Shown here: in pieces, positions 11,750 to 22,587 of the stretch
How the letters are laid out: the number at the start of each line of letters is the position of its first letter
Numbering within the stretch: the first letter of the stretch is position 1
NCBI GenBank assembly: GCA_028023455.1
Contig: JAQFVV010000021.1
Span: 2,656,351-2,720,350, forward strand
Origin: Epiperipatus broadwayi
Taxonomy: Eukaryota > Onychophora > Udeonychophora > Euonychophora > Peripatidae
Direction of reading: 5' to 3'
DNA: 64,000 nucleotides
Program-made: the position numbers and the translations under genes
The notes under the pieces: model-generated
The model's input: the letters and a program-made list of their open reading frames with translations, nothing else
What the model was told of the DNA's origin: nothing
Databases searched by the model: none

Positions 11750-12330
11750 CTATTTTGTGTTAGTCAAAATATAATCCAATTCTGCTGTACCTTCATTTGG
11801 ATGTGTCCATGTCCATTTCCTTTCAACATTTCTTTCAAAAAAAGAATTCATAATATAAAGGTTTTCTTTACTGAAAACTCTACAAGTCTATGTTCTTTTT
11901 CAAGTTTTATTTGTTTACCAATTCTAGCATTAAAGTCTCCCATAACAATTTTAAAATGTTGTTTACTCTGATCAAAATCCTTTTGTACATCCATATAACA
12001 ATATTCTACTACTTCATCACTATGAGAACTTGTTGGGGCATAAACTTGAATTATCAGCATTTGGTATCTGCTATTAGGTTGTATAACTAATCTTGCCACT
12101 CTGTCCGATACACCATCAATCACCATCAATCTCCTCAATGTTGTTCTTCCACGCTTGTGTTTCCAATATTTATGCTTTTATAATAGAGTACATGTCCACT
12201 TTTTGAATCAATTGTCTCATCATCTTTTCTTCTAACTTCACAGAGTCCAATAATGTCCCATTTAATATAAGACAGTTCTTTTTCTAATTCTCACAATCTT
12301 CCTTCACTTAAAAGTGATCTGTAGTTGTTA
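11750..12330 (-). pseudogene. RTE LINE APE-type endonuclease domain (broken)
   Basis: Minus-strand translation gives LGTNNYRSLLSEGRL, then IKWDIIGLCEVRRKDDETI, then after a stop QVYAPTSSHSDE and FKIVMGDFNARIG. These are the N-terminal, metal-binding glutamate (CEVRR) and GDFNA blocks of the apurinic-type endonuclease of RTE LINEs, in the right order. The central frame is open at 11848-12138. The hairpin element at 11507-11736 lies downstream of this domain. Confidence 0.88.
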
Positions 12331-12439
12331 GTACCTAAATAAAAAGTCATCATCAAATGGCAGCCTGAGTCTGCAATCAGGGGATTCTTAGCACCCTCTA
12401 TGTTTGGCCACCAATCGTTGCTTTGGTTGGTGACTTTAC

Positions 12440-13080
12440 AGTCTCCTGAGAATAAGGATCATGATTTATTTTTGTCTATCGTAATTGTATATATCTATTG
12501 GAAAAATATTTATTGTTTACACAAACATTTATTCTGCCTTATGAGGCAACTGAATAGAAGGACTATGGTGTTCCTTGATCTTAAACACTCAGAAGTAAAA
12601 AGCCAATAAACTCACCACACTTGCTAATGTGTGTTGGGGAGCAGCCCATCCATGTTTGTATAGTATATAAATAATTGCATAGTAATAACAGCTGCAATGA
12701 CAAGAACGTATGGAGTGGACATGAGGGAATTTGTCCTGCTCAGTTTCTTCAAGGCCTCCAACAGGAATCAAAGGGTTTCCTTTCAGTTAATAGCAAATTC
12801 CTTTCTGCAGCCTCCAAAGTCATATGAGTTTGTATACCCATATGTGTAACACTCCCCGTAGGCCAGATATTAAAGTAAAAATAATCTATGAGCTTATATA
12901 CCCATATGTATAACATCCTCTATCAGAGCTAGAGAAAAATCATGAGTGCGCTTATGCAAAACAGTGATTGACACCCCACCCTCCTTAAAAAGTTTTAGTA
13001 ATTTATTAAAGCTAACAACAAAAAATATTTACTATTATGTAATTTAAATACAAGTATATTATATATACTGAACTTTACAT
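12440..13080. other. AT-rich intergenic DNA with a short imperfect direct repeat
   Basis: Two related lines (GTATACCCATATGTGTAACA near 12831 and TATATACCCATATGTATAAC near 12895) show an imperfect duplication of about 65 bp. No coding sequence is recognised. Confidence 0.5.
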
Positions 13081-13084
13081 TTAA

Positions 13085-13560
13085 TTAGAGGGGATTTTAT
13101 CAAAGAGTTCCAAGCTCTATTTGGCTATTCACTCCATTTTATATAATCAATATACATGATCAAGTACATGTAAAAATAAATAATCTCCAATATACATATT
13201 TTGTGCTGAAACAGCACTCGTCAGTTGGTCAAGATATATATATATGTAAAATAAATAAATTTCAATTATAATTACAATATATATATATATATATATGTAA
13301 CGGGATGGGGTGGGTGAAATTTGAGAATAAGAAATATCAACAATTTATATAAGTATATAAGTTATGAGATATTTATGAAAAGTATATTTAGGTAAGATAT
13401 ATTTAATAATAAAATGAGATTATAGAATCTCTGAACATTGTGAGATCAGCCGGCTAACTCAAAAGAGTAACTAAAGCATAATTATAAATTCAACCAGCAT
13501 TATAACAAGTAAGTATCAGCACTTGTCAGTTGGTCAAGATATATATATATAAACAAAAAA
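13085..13560. repeat. Dispersed repeat remnants with (AT)n arrays
   Basis: A block with CACTCCATTTTATATAATCA and CTCCAATATACATATTTTGT resembles 44260-44350 and, more weakly, 57365-57475. The phrase GTCAGTTGGTCAAGATATAT occurs twice, at about 13222 and 13527, each time leading into an AT array. No coding sequence. Confidence 0.5.
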
Positions 13561-14345
13561 AAAGACTTATAAATCCAAGAAATAATATTATATTTCAACC
13601 AGAGGACTGGTTTTCATCAGAAAGAAAAAATACACAATAAAATGGCAATAATCAAAAATTACAGATATGATAACAGTCTATAAATTTAACAACCCCCCTC
13701 CTGATTGTTCACAAAATCGAACACAGAATATCTACCCAATCAATGACAAAATTCAAACAAAAAAAAAAAGCAACAAAAAAACTACATTTCCTCCTAACAA
13801 AGATTAAATTCTATTTAAATTGAAATAAAAAATCAAAAAAAAAATCCAAAATTAAAATATAAAAAATCCAAAATTAAAATATACATGTGTATATACATAC
13901 AAAAGTTAGACTATGCTCACATACAAAAATAGCTGTGCTCACATTAATATTCATTAAAAACTAAAATATTTATACATATTAATCAAAAATTATAGTTAGT
14001 GCAAAGTAAAATAATTTATAATAATTAATTATTTACCTATATATCAATTAAACACAGATACTAAACATCCATATAACTAATATTTACATAAAAAATCTCA
14101 TATAAGAAAATTTTCACATAAAAAACTCACATATAAAAATCAATTAGGAGACCAGGTGACCCAAAGATGTAATAGTTCCAATGTTTAAATTCAATCCATG
14201 TGGGTCTAAGGTCTTGAATTTAAAAATAAAAATAAAACTTTCCTTTTGTTTCCTCTCCCTGAAGAATTACTATTCTTAAATCATCAATTGAATGATTCGG
14301 TAAATTAAAGTATTTTGAAACCGAGTTTATTTATAGATGACAAAA
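13500..14345 (-). mobile_element. Penelope-like element 3' fragment
   Basis: On the minus strand, 14330-14170 encodes YFNLPNHSIDDLRIVILQGE and then, after a frame slip, FIFKFKTLDPHGLNLNIGT. This is the conserved C-terminal part of PLE/Neptune-type GIY-YIG proteins (an LPNH...I.D block, then W/F-KLKTL.P.GLN). Non-coding 3' sequence of about 0.65 kb follows and includes a hammerhead-like core at 13591-13620. The RT domain is absent. Ends are not defined. Confidence 0.6.
13591..13620 (-). ncRNA. Hammerhead-like ribozyme core (possible relic)
   Basis: Minus-strand sequence reads CTGATGA, one A, the stem AACCAG/CTGGTT with a TCCT loop, then GAAATA. CTGANGA, stem II, GAAA is the conserved hammerhead core arrangement. 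Hammerhead motifs are known from the terminal repeats of Penelope-like elements, and this motif follows PLE coding remnants on the same strand. Against it: one extra A precedes stem II, and I see no complementary stem I. It may be a relic or chance. Confidence 0.4.
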
Positions 14346-14651
14346 GTAATTCATTAGATAAATATTCACCATACAGTCTTAAATGTATCAACATTAACAT
14401 TAATTAACAATTTCCAAAAAAATTTGCACACTTATTAAGTCATAAGTATTGAAATAATAATAATATATAATTTAAATTATATTACCAGTAGAATCTCTTT
14501 TTTTTACTCCAGCTTTTTTCCCTGTAAGAACTTTAAAGTACCTCCACTATATAATCTATATATATTAAGAAAAAACAAATATCCTTTATAATCTAAAGTT
14601 CACTTAAAGTCTTTAAGTAATATTTACTAAGGCTGTAACCTCAAGAATATA

Positions 14652-14970
14652 CGATGTGATGTGATGTGATGTATTATGGCTTCTCCTTAAACGAAGTCAA
14701 GAATATCTCAGCAATTATGCCCAGGTAAACCTGTTAGCCACTTTCTTTTACATTCCCCACTCTAAATTTATCCATAATATGCTCTATCCCATTTCCACAA
14801 CATAATTTTTGTCAACTCTATAACCTTTATATCTAAATCCCCCTTATCTTTTCCCAAACCCAGCATAAAAACCAATAATTCACTTTCTGTATAATCACTC
14901 TTTTCATATTTATTTTTCCACAACTTCATTATATGTACCCTTTCTGTTTTCAAACATTTACATTCAATTT
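14652..14970 (-). mobile_element. LINE 3' tail with (TGATG)n end, copy 1
   Basis: Nearly identical to 63116-63430. Minus-strand frame 14768-14953 encodes ERVHIMKLWKNKYEKSDYTE and then LLVFMLGLGKDKGDLDIKVI, the C-terminal end of a non-LTR retrotransposon protein. The element's 3' end is a short (CATCA)n-type repeat at 14652-14672. It is severely 5'-truncated and lacks the finger present in copy 2. The few differences from copy 2 imply recent activity. Confidence 0.8.
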
Positions 14971-14979
14971 ACGTCTGAA

Positions 14980-16300
14980 AAATGCGAGGGTAGGGACCTC
15001 TACAGGTCTTAACCACAAGCTTACTCTATGGAAGAAAAGAGGGGAACCCTTCTTTACTTCAACCTACTTTTATATATGAATAGGTGAAGCTGAAGCAGTT
15101 AGATCTAAGAGATTCAATTATTTTTATCCTGTAAAATCTTTTAGAATATCTTTAAAAAAAAGAAAAAAGATTGAAAACCTTAGATGCTTTAATTATAAAA
15201 TCATAGAGAAGTAAGAAGATTAATGGCTGTTAGAACAATAAATGATGATGAAATTTTATCTTTTGAATCAATCATTAACGTGGTAAACTTTAAGTAATTC
15301 ATAATATTTTTTTTTCATAATATAATTAGTGATTTTTAAGAAATGAAATTCGCTAGTTTTAGTTATTTCTTACTTAATTGTTTATAGAGTAATTCAATTA
15401 ATTTTAAAACTGTATTTCATATTTAAAATAACTTTACCTAAACATTTTAAAATGATATTGTTTTATATTTAAACATATCATAAAAGCATAAACATTCATA
15501 CACACATCGACACATTTAATATTATAACATCAAAAGTTTAACATTATTTAGTTTTACCATTATGTGTACACTAATATAAATATTGTTTTAACTGATTTTA
15601 TTTTAAATAATTTATCCGCATATATACAATATTATGCTTTTTTTTTTTTTTTTTTACATGTGTGCGCTTTTTTAAAACTAAACCAAAATTGCTATAAGAA
15701 TTTTGAACACTATAAAAATACGGGCAGACATCTTGGATTATTTTTTTTAAAATTTTGGTTGATATGGTAAATTTAAAATTTTTTTATAATATGACAATAA
15801 AAATTTTTGATGTTATGTTTATTATTATTATTTTATAAATATTAAATAATCATCACAATATATTTATATAAATGACATGGATATTAATTTAAATTGTTCC
15901 GTTCTTGCATCAAATAGCAACGTGATTAGAAAGTGATTAGAAATATGCATCATCTAAACTCTGCATAAGAAGACATAACTGAAAATATCATAAGAGAAAA
16001 ACAAATGATTATTGATTTTAACATGCTTATGTTTCCTTATTTTGTAGAAATAATGAATCAACTTGCAATAATTAATATTCATAACAGAACAAAAATAAAT
16101 GTATTTTGAATTCTGTATAGTTTCCATGCCCCTTTTACATCAGCACCTTATGCCTTGCTTATCTTGTTTATTGCTTTCCTTCAACACTGCCTCCCCCATC
16201 CCCACCATCAGTACAGCATCTTCATATGTAAACGCAGATGCGAACAATATAATCATGGTAAGAGATGTCTTTAAAGTTTATATCAGCATTTTTATGCATA
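14980..16300. other. AT-rich intergenic DNA, nothing recognised
   Basis: Poly(T)/poly(A)-rich sequence with no coding trace. The 68-codon frame at 15564-15770 is dominated by F, N and Y and has no motif. The last part (from about 16200) contains a unit of the roughly 60-bp repeat that flanks the next foldback element. Confidence 0.5.
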
Positions 16301-16322
16301 AACATAAGTATGGATAATGTAA

Positions 16323-16991
16323 ACAAGGCAAAACTCTCCATACAGTAGTGTCACTCTATGCCAACCAGAGTAATCAAGGCTTGTGCATAAAATCCCTATC
16401 TAATGTCTACTCATCCAATATCCCTAGACTAGTTTCTGGCTTGTGGCATCCAATGATTACTCTTGTTGGCACAGGGTGGCACTACTGTATGGAGAGTTTT
16501 GCCTTGTTTATAAACAATTATGTTTTAGTATAAGAGATGGTGATCATGTGATGCTTAATGGTTTAACACCAATCCTGCCTAATAGGGTAGTGGTGGCTAT
16601 GGTTATTAAAGAGCCAAAGACACCAAAATGTATGGTGATGAACTGAGTTCAGACCCATATGTGTATATAAGCTATTGAGCTTAGATTGATTGTGTTTTCA
16701 ATTTTATTCTCATAGTTTTATAGTTCAGTAGAGATAAAAGGTGTTTGCTGGAGGCATTACAACCTAAGATCTAGGTGCAGTGCTCTCAGATCCAAAGCTC
16801 CTCACAGATGGAGGCCACAAACCAGAAACTAATCTGGGGATATGGATGAGTAGGCATTAGATAGGGATTTTATGCACAAGCCTTCTGGTATTCATTGATT
16901 ACTCTGTTTGGCACAGGGTGGCACTACTGTATGGAGAGTTTGGCCTTGTTTATAAATAATTATGTGCTAGTATAAGAGATGGTGATCGCGT
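16323..16991. mobile_element. Foldback element family T, copy C (669 bp)
   Basis: The inverted arms carry CTAGACTAGTTTCTGGCTTG (left) and complementary AGAAACTAATCTGGGG (right). The outer sequence is GGCAAAACTCTCCATACAGT on the left, with a block containing GGTGATCATGTGATGCTTAA in the interior and a GGTGATCGCGT remnant at the right end. Flanking repeats are GTATGGATAATGTAA (16308-16322) and GTATGGACAATGTAA (16992-17006). These differ at one base, but the surrounding DNA is itself a weak tandem repeat, so this duplication is less secure than others. No coding capacity. Confidence 0.8.
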
Positions 16992-17009
16992 GTATGGACA
17001 ATGTAATTA

Positions 17010-17820
17010 TTGTAATAGATGTTTTTAAAATTAGTAACAACATCTTCATGCATGAACTTAGTTATAAACAATATATGCAATACAAATGTGTTATACTTAT
17101 AATGAAGATAACTTCATAGCATAACAGTTAGTACATTTACTTGCATGATCATAACCTGTGTTTGAATCTAAAGGAAACTTGGTCTTTTCCTTCAGTTACT
17201 TAAGAATGTTTTCAGCAAGTTTAAAATTTTTCTTTTCAAGGATTTGACTCATAGCCAGCCTAGAAAATTTTGACTATAGGATAAAATTTAACATAAAACA
17301 GCAAATGAGTAAGTGATCTTATCCTACACTAATTTCTTTATGGGGACTGTTGTATTTTTTACCTAGCTATTTTATAGTTTTCATAATCATTAGTTATAAT
17401 CATAACCATTTTTTATTTCTTAATCAGATTTTACATATTTAAAGTTTTTTTCTATTTATTATCTCTTGTTGTGAGTACCTGACATAGTTTTAGCATTATT
17501 GTTTATGCTTCTATTGCGCAGGAAATACATATTCAATCTTTAATAATTAGGTAACATTTTGTATTATAATTATAGTAAAGTTAATCTGTTATTTGATATA
17601 AAACTTGTACATAAATTCCAATGTGTACTTTGTATGTTACTTACTAGTTTACCTGTAGCAAATAACTACAACTAATCACGCATTAGAGCATATGAAAATA
17701 AAATGTAAAAACAACATAGGTTTCATATTCAATAATTGATTCTCTTTGCCATAATTACAATGCAAAGCTTTGAAAATGTATTTGTGGCATTTATTAAAGT
17801 TGAAAATTTATTAACTTTGC
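17010..17820. other. AT-rich DNA with a decayed tRNA-like block
   Basis: A stretch at about 17108-17170 (CATAGCATAACAGTTAGTAC then TGTTTGAATCT) has the spacing of degenerate box A and box B and may be an old SINE. A similar phrase (GGGTTTGAATCTGAACTGAG) occurs at about 59829. Nothing else is recognised. Confidence 0.4.
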
Positions 17821-17841
17821 ACTAGAAGTATAATATCAAAG

Positions 17842-17949
17842 TCTTGCGTTGTTAGCCGAGAGGTATCGCAGCCGCCATGCAAGCAAGCAAGTAGTGGTTG
17901 CAGACGAGTGTGGGTTCGCGCGGCAGATGCTATGACATATGGAAAAAAA
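17842..17949 (+). mobile_element. tRNA-derived SINE, copy 2
   Basis: It starts with the family head TCTTGCGTTG. Box A is TAGCCGAGAGG at 17853-17863 and box B starts GGTTCG at about 17913. It ends ATGCTATGACATATGG followed by As. Target duplications AAGTATAATATCAAAG lie at 17826-17841 and 17950-17965, 16 bp and perfect, which fixes both ends. The length of about 108 bp, with no LINE-related tail beyond the A run, makes this a very short SINE. Confidence 0.93.
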
Positions 17950-18088
17950 AAGTATAATATCAAAGCTAAAATTATTGTTTCTTTTATTTTATGGTATTCG
18001 CTATCTTTTTGCCTTCAGTTGAGATCATAAAGTTACCAGGTTGAAGTACAACCCATTATTTATCATGCTCTTAAGGTTAAATTATTAT

Positions 18089-18195
18089 TATTTTTTTCTT
18101 CATGGGTCATAGCATCGGCCGGGAAGCGAACCCGCTAAGCCGGGACAACTGCTTGTAAGGCGGCTGTGCTGACCACTCGACCACCAACGCTTGAC
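18089..18195 (-). mobile_element. tRNA-derived SINE, copy 3
   Basis: Minus-strand orientation: T run at 18089-18099 (the A tail), then the conserved GTCATAGCATCGGCCGGG end. Box B complement is GCGAACCCGC and box A complement lies in CCACTCGACCACCAACGC. Flanking AAATTATT repeats are present but short. Same family as the copies at 17.8, 19.1, 19.3, 24.4, 39.8 and 60.4 kb. Confidence 0.88.
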
Positions 18196-18199
18196 AAAA

Positions 18200-19090
18200 T
18201 TATTTTATATACGCTATGCCTTTTCTTAATTATTCCGGTATTAAAACATTTTTTTAGATATTTACGTACCATTTTAAAACATTCAGTTAATATTTATACC
18301 TTTTACTATATCAATATTTTCTTAAACACCCTACAGAAAACAAAACCTTAATGTTTCATTTATTGTATTGATTAGAAAGAAAAATAAACTCGTAATGTAT
18401 ACAACAGTAATTCTTTTAAATTTCTTTTTATTTTATTTTTAAGACTGAGCATTTATTTTTTTTAAAAAAAAAATTAAATTATAAATACGCTTGAATAAAT
18501 TTTGTTTTTTAAAGCGAATTAGAAATAAGAAGGAAATTAATATACTTATTTTTCCAACTGAATAATTATTTTCCTAAAAAAAATTCAAATTTTTTTTTAG
18601 AAATTTACAAACTAAAAAATTAGTAACAATAGTAGTAATAAAAAAAAGATAGTATAAAAAGATAATTGAAAGGAAATCTAATATTAATTGAATTGAGTTT
18701 CTTTAAGAAATTACAAATGCTTATATTATTTTATTCGATTTTAAATATAAATAACTTACTCGTATTAGACGTTTACCAGCTTTTATAAACATTTCTTGTG
18801 TATGCTTATAAGGGTGGGGATAAATAAAGATTGAATGCTTAGTTTGCTAGGAAGGTCATTTGACGTTTAAATGAAGAGTAACAAATTAAGTTCTAATTTA
18901 GGAGGGTTTAATTCATGTGTTTTTACCCTCTATGACTGTGTAAAGTACACAGACATGACCAGGTTGCATTTATTAAATGTACGACAATGCATTTATTTAG
19001 GACTTTTTGAATTTAGGTTCTTCTTATTCAGGTCCTACTTATTGCATATTTTTCTATTAGTTTCTGGTCAAACTGTTACTATTTATTCGT
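18200..19090. other. AT-rich intergenic DNA, nothing recognised
   Basis: Homopolymer-rich AT sequence. The 82-codon frame at 18871-19119 is F/Y/L-rich without a motif, and its end runs into the SINE insertion site, so I do not call it a gene. Confidence 0.5.
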
Positions 19091-19111
19091 TTAACAATAT
19101 GATTTATACTT

Positions 19112-19219
19112 TTTTTTAAAAAAGTGTCATAGCATCGGCCGGGACGCGAACCCGCAACCCGGGCAAATGCCTGCAAGTGCAAGGCAGTCGCGCTGACCTC
19201 TCGACCACCAACGCAAGAC
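19112..19219 (-). mobile_element. tRNA-derived SINE, copy 4
   Basis: Minus orientation, ending (plus-strand view) in CCACCAACGCAAGAC. Perfect 15-bp target duplications ATATGATTTATACTT occur at 19097-19111 and 19220-19234. The body contains GCGAACCCGCAACCCGGGC (box B complement). It lies about 45 bases from copy 5 in the opposite orientation, forming a head-to-head pair. Confidence 0.93.
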
Positions 19220-19263
19220 ATATGATTTATACTTAAGATCAATAATAGTTCTTTTCTATTAAT

Positions 19264-19371
19264 GTTGTTAGCCGAGAGGTCAGCGCAGCAGCCTTGCAAG
19301 CAAGTAGTTATTTGCAGACGGTTGTGAGTTCGCCTCCTGGCAGATGCTATGACATATGGGGGGAAAAAAAT
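19264..19371 (+). mobile_element. tRNA-derived SINE, copy 5
   Basis: Box A TAGCCGAGAGG is followed by TCAGCGCAGC, then AGTTCGCCTCCTGG as a degenerate box B, and ATGCTATGACATATGGGG with an A tail. No clear target duplication. Head-to-head with copy 4, so a transcript through both could fold into a hairpin. Confidence 0.88.
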
Positions 19372-19379
19372 GGAATAAA

Positions 19380-20290
19380 TAATTAAATGCCTTTATTGTC
19401 TTGAGAATTTGTAAGAAATTTGAGTGCTGTAAATGACAGAACTAGTTGAAATTCAAGTATCTTTATGCTCCAGAATCTGCAATCCTGCTACTGAACCAAA
19501 TCACGGAGGATATCATTTTCTATTCATTATTTTTAATGAAAATTAGCATGTTAGTTACTTGTTTGTGCTTATGTGAAAATTTTAAAATTTTATTTAATTG
19601 TATTATTACCTTGTAAAAAATGATGGCTTTTTTGCACAGGTATAGAAAATGTACATTTCAGTTTCTGTGTAACTGCAACAGCATAGCTAATCTATAGCCC
19701 ATGCATCAAACTTAGCACATTGGGGAAGTAACTTTAGTGCAACAAATTCTGATTATAAAAAGTAAGTCTAGATCTTATAAAATAGTAACATAAAATTAAA
19801 TAAAAAACAATTTTATAAATATTTAGAAAAAGAAATATAACAAAAATTCAAATTCATTGAGTCAAACGAAAAAAAAAAAAAAATTGATGTTGATTATGAA
19901 AATAGTTATTTCACACTTATATAATTTTGAGGACTAATCCAGAGCAAGTCCATAATTGTTTTTAATTTTTTTTATATACTTGTTCATCCTTCATTCTTTA
20001 TGAAAATTATTTAAATCAATAAATAAAATTCTTATTTTTTTACTTCACCTTTGAGTGGTAAGTTTTAAATTGCTCTTTACGCAAAAAAGTGAAGCTTATT
20101 ATTAGAAAAGAATTATAATTGATATAGAAAAAAGTCAAAACCTGACTGATTCAAATGTTTTTTTTTTGTTTACTAAGATACCTCACAAAAATAAACAATA
20201 TTTAAATTGCAAATCTTTTTTTCTGTAGTACAGTATATTATTATATTATGAAGAAAATTATAAATATTATTTAACTGACGTACAATATTT
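19380..20290. other. AT-rich intergenic DNA, nothing recognised
   Basis: Poly(A)- and poly(T)-rich sequence. No coding, tRNA-like or inverted repeat structure is visible to me. Confidence 0.5.
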
Positions 20291-20299
20291 TTTTTAAAT

Positions 20300-20462
20300 C
20301 AGATCTCAAGAGATTGTAAAAGACCTAGAAAAAGACCATATGTGAGTTGGATTGCTTGCCAATATGATTTGAAAAGGAGCGGTTAGAAATCAGAGAAACA
20401 GAATTAAACTTGGTGAAACCTTCATCCTTCAATAAATGATTGCATATGATGATGATGATGTT
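20300..20462 (+). mobile_element. RTE LINE 3' fragment, plus strand
   Basis: It encodes remnants of RDCKRPRKRPYVSW, the same block as KRPRKRPHVRW in the RTE at 8.6 kb, then TTGGTGAAACC and a GATGATGATGATG end. It is heavily mutated and 5'-truncated to about 160 bp. The short trinucleotide repeat tail marks the LINE 3' end. Confidence 0.75.
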
Positions 20463-22570
20463 AGTACTTTATTTTATAGAAAAATGGAATGGCTGAAGAG
20501 TTGTGGGTTGGAGTATTTTGAAGCCTGTCCATTAAAGTATGAAGATTGGCTATTTTAATATAAAGCTGAGCACTGGTTGTATATATGTGTGGAGATAGTA
20601 ATCTGGACCAACTGATGATTGCTGGTTTAGCATGAAATACGTGTATTGATGATTATTTATCTTTTCAACATGTGGGTGATCTGGTGAGTCATCAACATGA
20701 GATGGCATGGAGAGTTGAGGTCGTATGAAAGTCTGAGTTCGAATCCCTTATATATTTATATTAAATCCACAAAGTAATCTCATTAAATTTCTATCATTTC
20801 AAATTTATATATAACCTGTTAAAATCTCTCAAGTTATAATATATATACATGCTATAAATTTAATATAACTTTCTCAGGTGTGCTGCAGATTTGAACACCC
20901 ACCAATTGCGTTAGAAAAGAAATAAATAGCTTCTTTTTACCATCTGCAAATCCATATAAATGCATAATCAAAATTTAAGCCTATATTTAAACCAGCTTTA
21001 TAAGGCTAACTCCAAACAATGCAAGGCAAATACCATTTTTGACCTCACATGTACTGACAAATATTCAAAATGTGTAGTCAAATACAAATTCGGCCAAAAT
21101 ATAAAATAATCAGATTGAATCTTAACACTCTCTGTGTGTATATGTATATGTTAAATATGAATAAACACCACTCAGCACAAAGTTTAGACTAATCTCTCAC
21201 AATATGTATATGTTCACATAGATCATCTTTATGTGGTATGGACTGGAGATCTAAACATCTATGCACCATACTAGAATAGAAATGATAGCTTCTTACATTA
21301 ATAGCTGTTTTTCAAATTATTTTATTGCATAAAGCTGTAATCATAGTTCACAACTTCAAGAACTTATTATGTAAGGCAGAGACCATTGTTTACCTCCTTT
21401 CCAACCTCAAATATTTTGACAAATATTAGAAATATAAGATTAAGCATGCGATTCATAATCAGTGTGTACAAAGATTATAGGTAATTGCCGGAGAGGATCA
21501 AGTTATTTTGCAGTGTACAACTTAAATATTAAACGTTAATAGTGAATAAGTAACCAAATAATTTATTGCTTGAATTCATAAGAATTTCTGAGCACCAGAA
21601 TTGGCTGATCTGGAGCTGTGAACCATAAATTTTGAGGTCCAGGTTCTGCCATTTTTTTACTACTCCAAACTACCAGCACTAACTTACATACATCTATATA
21701 AAATCAAGAACATGATTTTCTGAAATTTTATGACAACCAAACTGCAATTGTTTCTGCTTTGCATAACGTGATTAGTATTCCATAACTGCATAAATATAAT
21801 TTTAACTGCATTTATGTGTTTTCAAAATCACATTGTGGAAAAGATAGGCCAAAAATATCTGTTAATATAAGATATGTTTGCTATTCCAGCATAATTGTTG
21901 TGTGTCTAAATAAATAATTAAAACTCTGTTGAAGATTTAGTATATATACATCAAATTTTTTGGTTTATATCATATTCCTTATCTCATATACACTACATCA
22001 CAACAAATCACCAGCACAAAAAATCAGATCATGCATTTTAATATGCATGTGCTTTGTAAACAACCTCACTTTTCAAGAGAGTTTATGACATCATAAATCT
22101 ATATCTTCATCACCATAACTTTCACTATCCCAATCTCATGCACAATATAGTATAATGGGATTAGCCGTTTTTCATATGTATTTTACTCATATATGTAGTC
22201 TTGTACGATTGCGTGTATGTATATATAATGATACACGTATATGCGTAATGGTTTAAAAGAATATTTATTCTTAAATTATTCCATTTTATTGCCCCAGCAT
22301 ATTTATGAGCATCAATTTATGACCTCAAGCGCCAATCCCATATTTCTATAAGAATTATGCTGGGAGAACTGGAATACCAATATGGAAATGCCCCTGGACT
22401 AGCTATGCTCAGGGCTGGTGGTAAAATTTACCGGCAGTAGATCTAACTCTCTCTTTTTTTTATTTAAAAAAAAAAAAAACTCATAACATAAAAACAAAAC
22501 AAAAAAAAAAAAAACATTCATTTTATATACATTTATTAGCTATGATATTTATGTATATATAATAAAAAAT
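20463..22570. other. AT-rich DNA with weak dispersed and direct repeats
   Basis: No gene. 20595-20760 (CTGGACCAACTGATGATTGC...) resembles 44412-44580, so it is a dispersed repeat. 20890-21090 and 21250-21450 are diverged direct copies (shared CTTCTT...GCATAA...TAAGGC order and a TGACAAATATT end). Near 22330-22440 lies a short less AT-rich block. Nothing codes for a recognisable protein. Confidence 0.5.
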
Positions 22571-22587
22571 ATATTATTTACTTAAGT

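Larger units (their letters stand above)
8578..12430 (-). mobile_element. RTE-type LINE, interrupted by two younger elements
   Basis: This is the best preserved autonomous-type element of the window, on the minus strand. From 5' to 3' it shows an APE-like endonuclease (about 12330-11750), a linker and N-terminal RT part (about 11490-10940 and 10136-9930), the RT core with FADD (about 9780-9300) and a conserved C-terminal region (9060-8590). The 3' end runs into a GATGGTGATGATGA repeat at 8578-8592, the short-repeat tail usual for RTE elements. Stops and frameshifts disable the single ORF. A 776-bp foldback element (10150-10925) and a 230-bp hairpin element (11507-11736) interrupt it. Removing both leaves about 2.85 kb, a near-complete RTE. 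Its 5' end is uncertain. Confidence 0.88.

Noticed and set aside
13591-13620. Calling an active hammerhead ribozyme
   Set aside because: No stem I partner is visible and an additional A sits before stem II; only a core-like relic can be supported.
16308-17006. Copy C flanks as fully secure target duplication
   Set aside because: Kept only as probable, because the host DNA is itself weakly tandem and could supply the repeated 15 bases.
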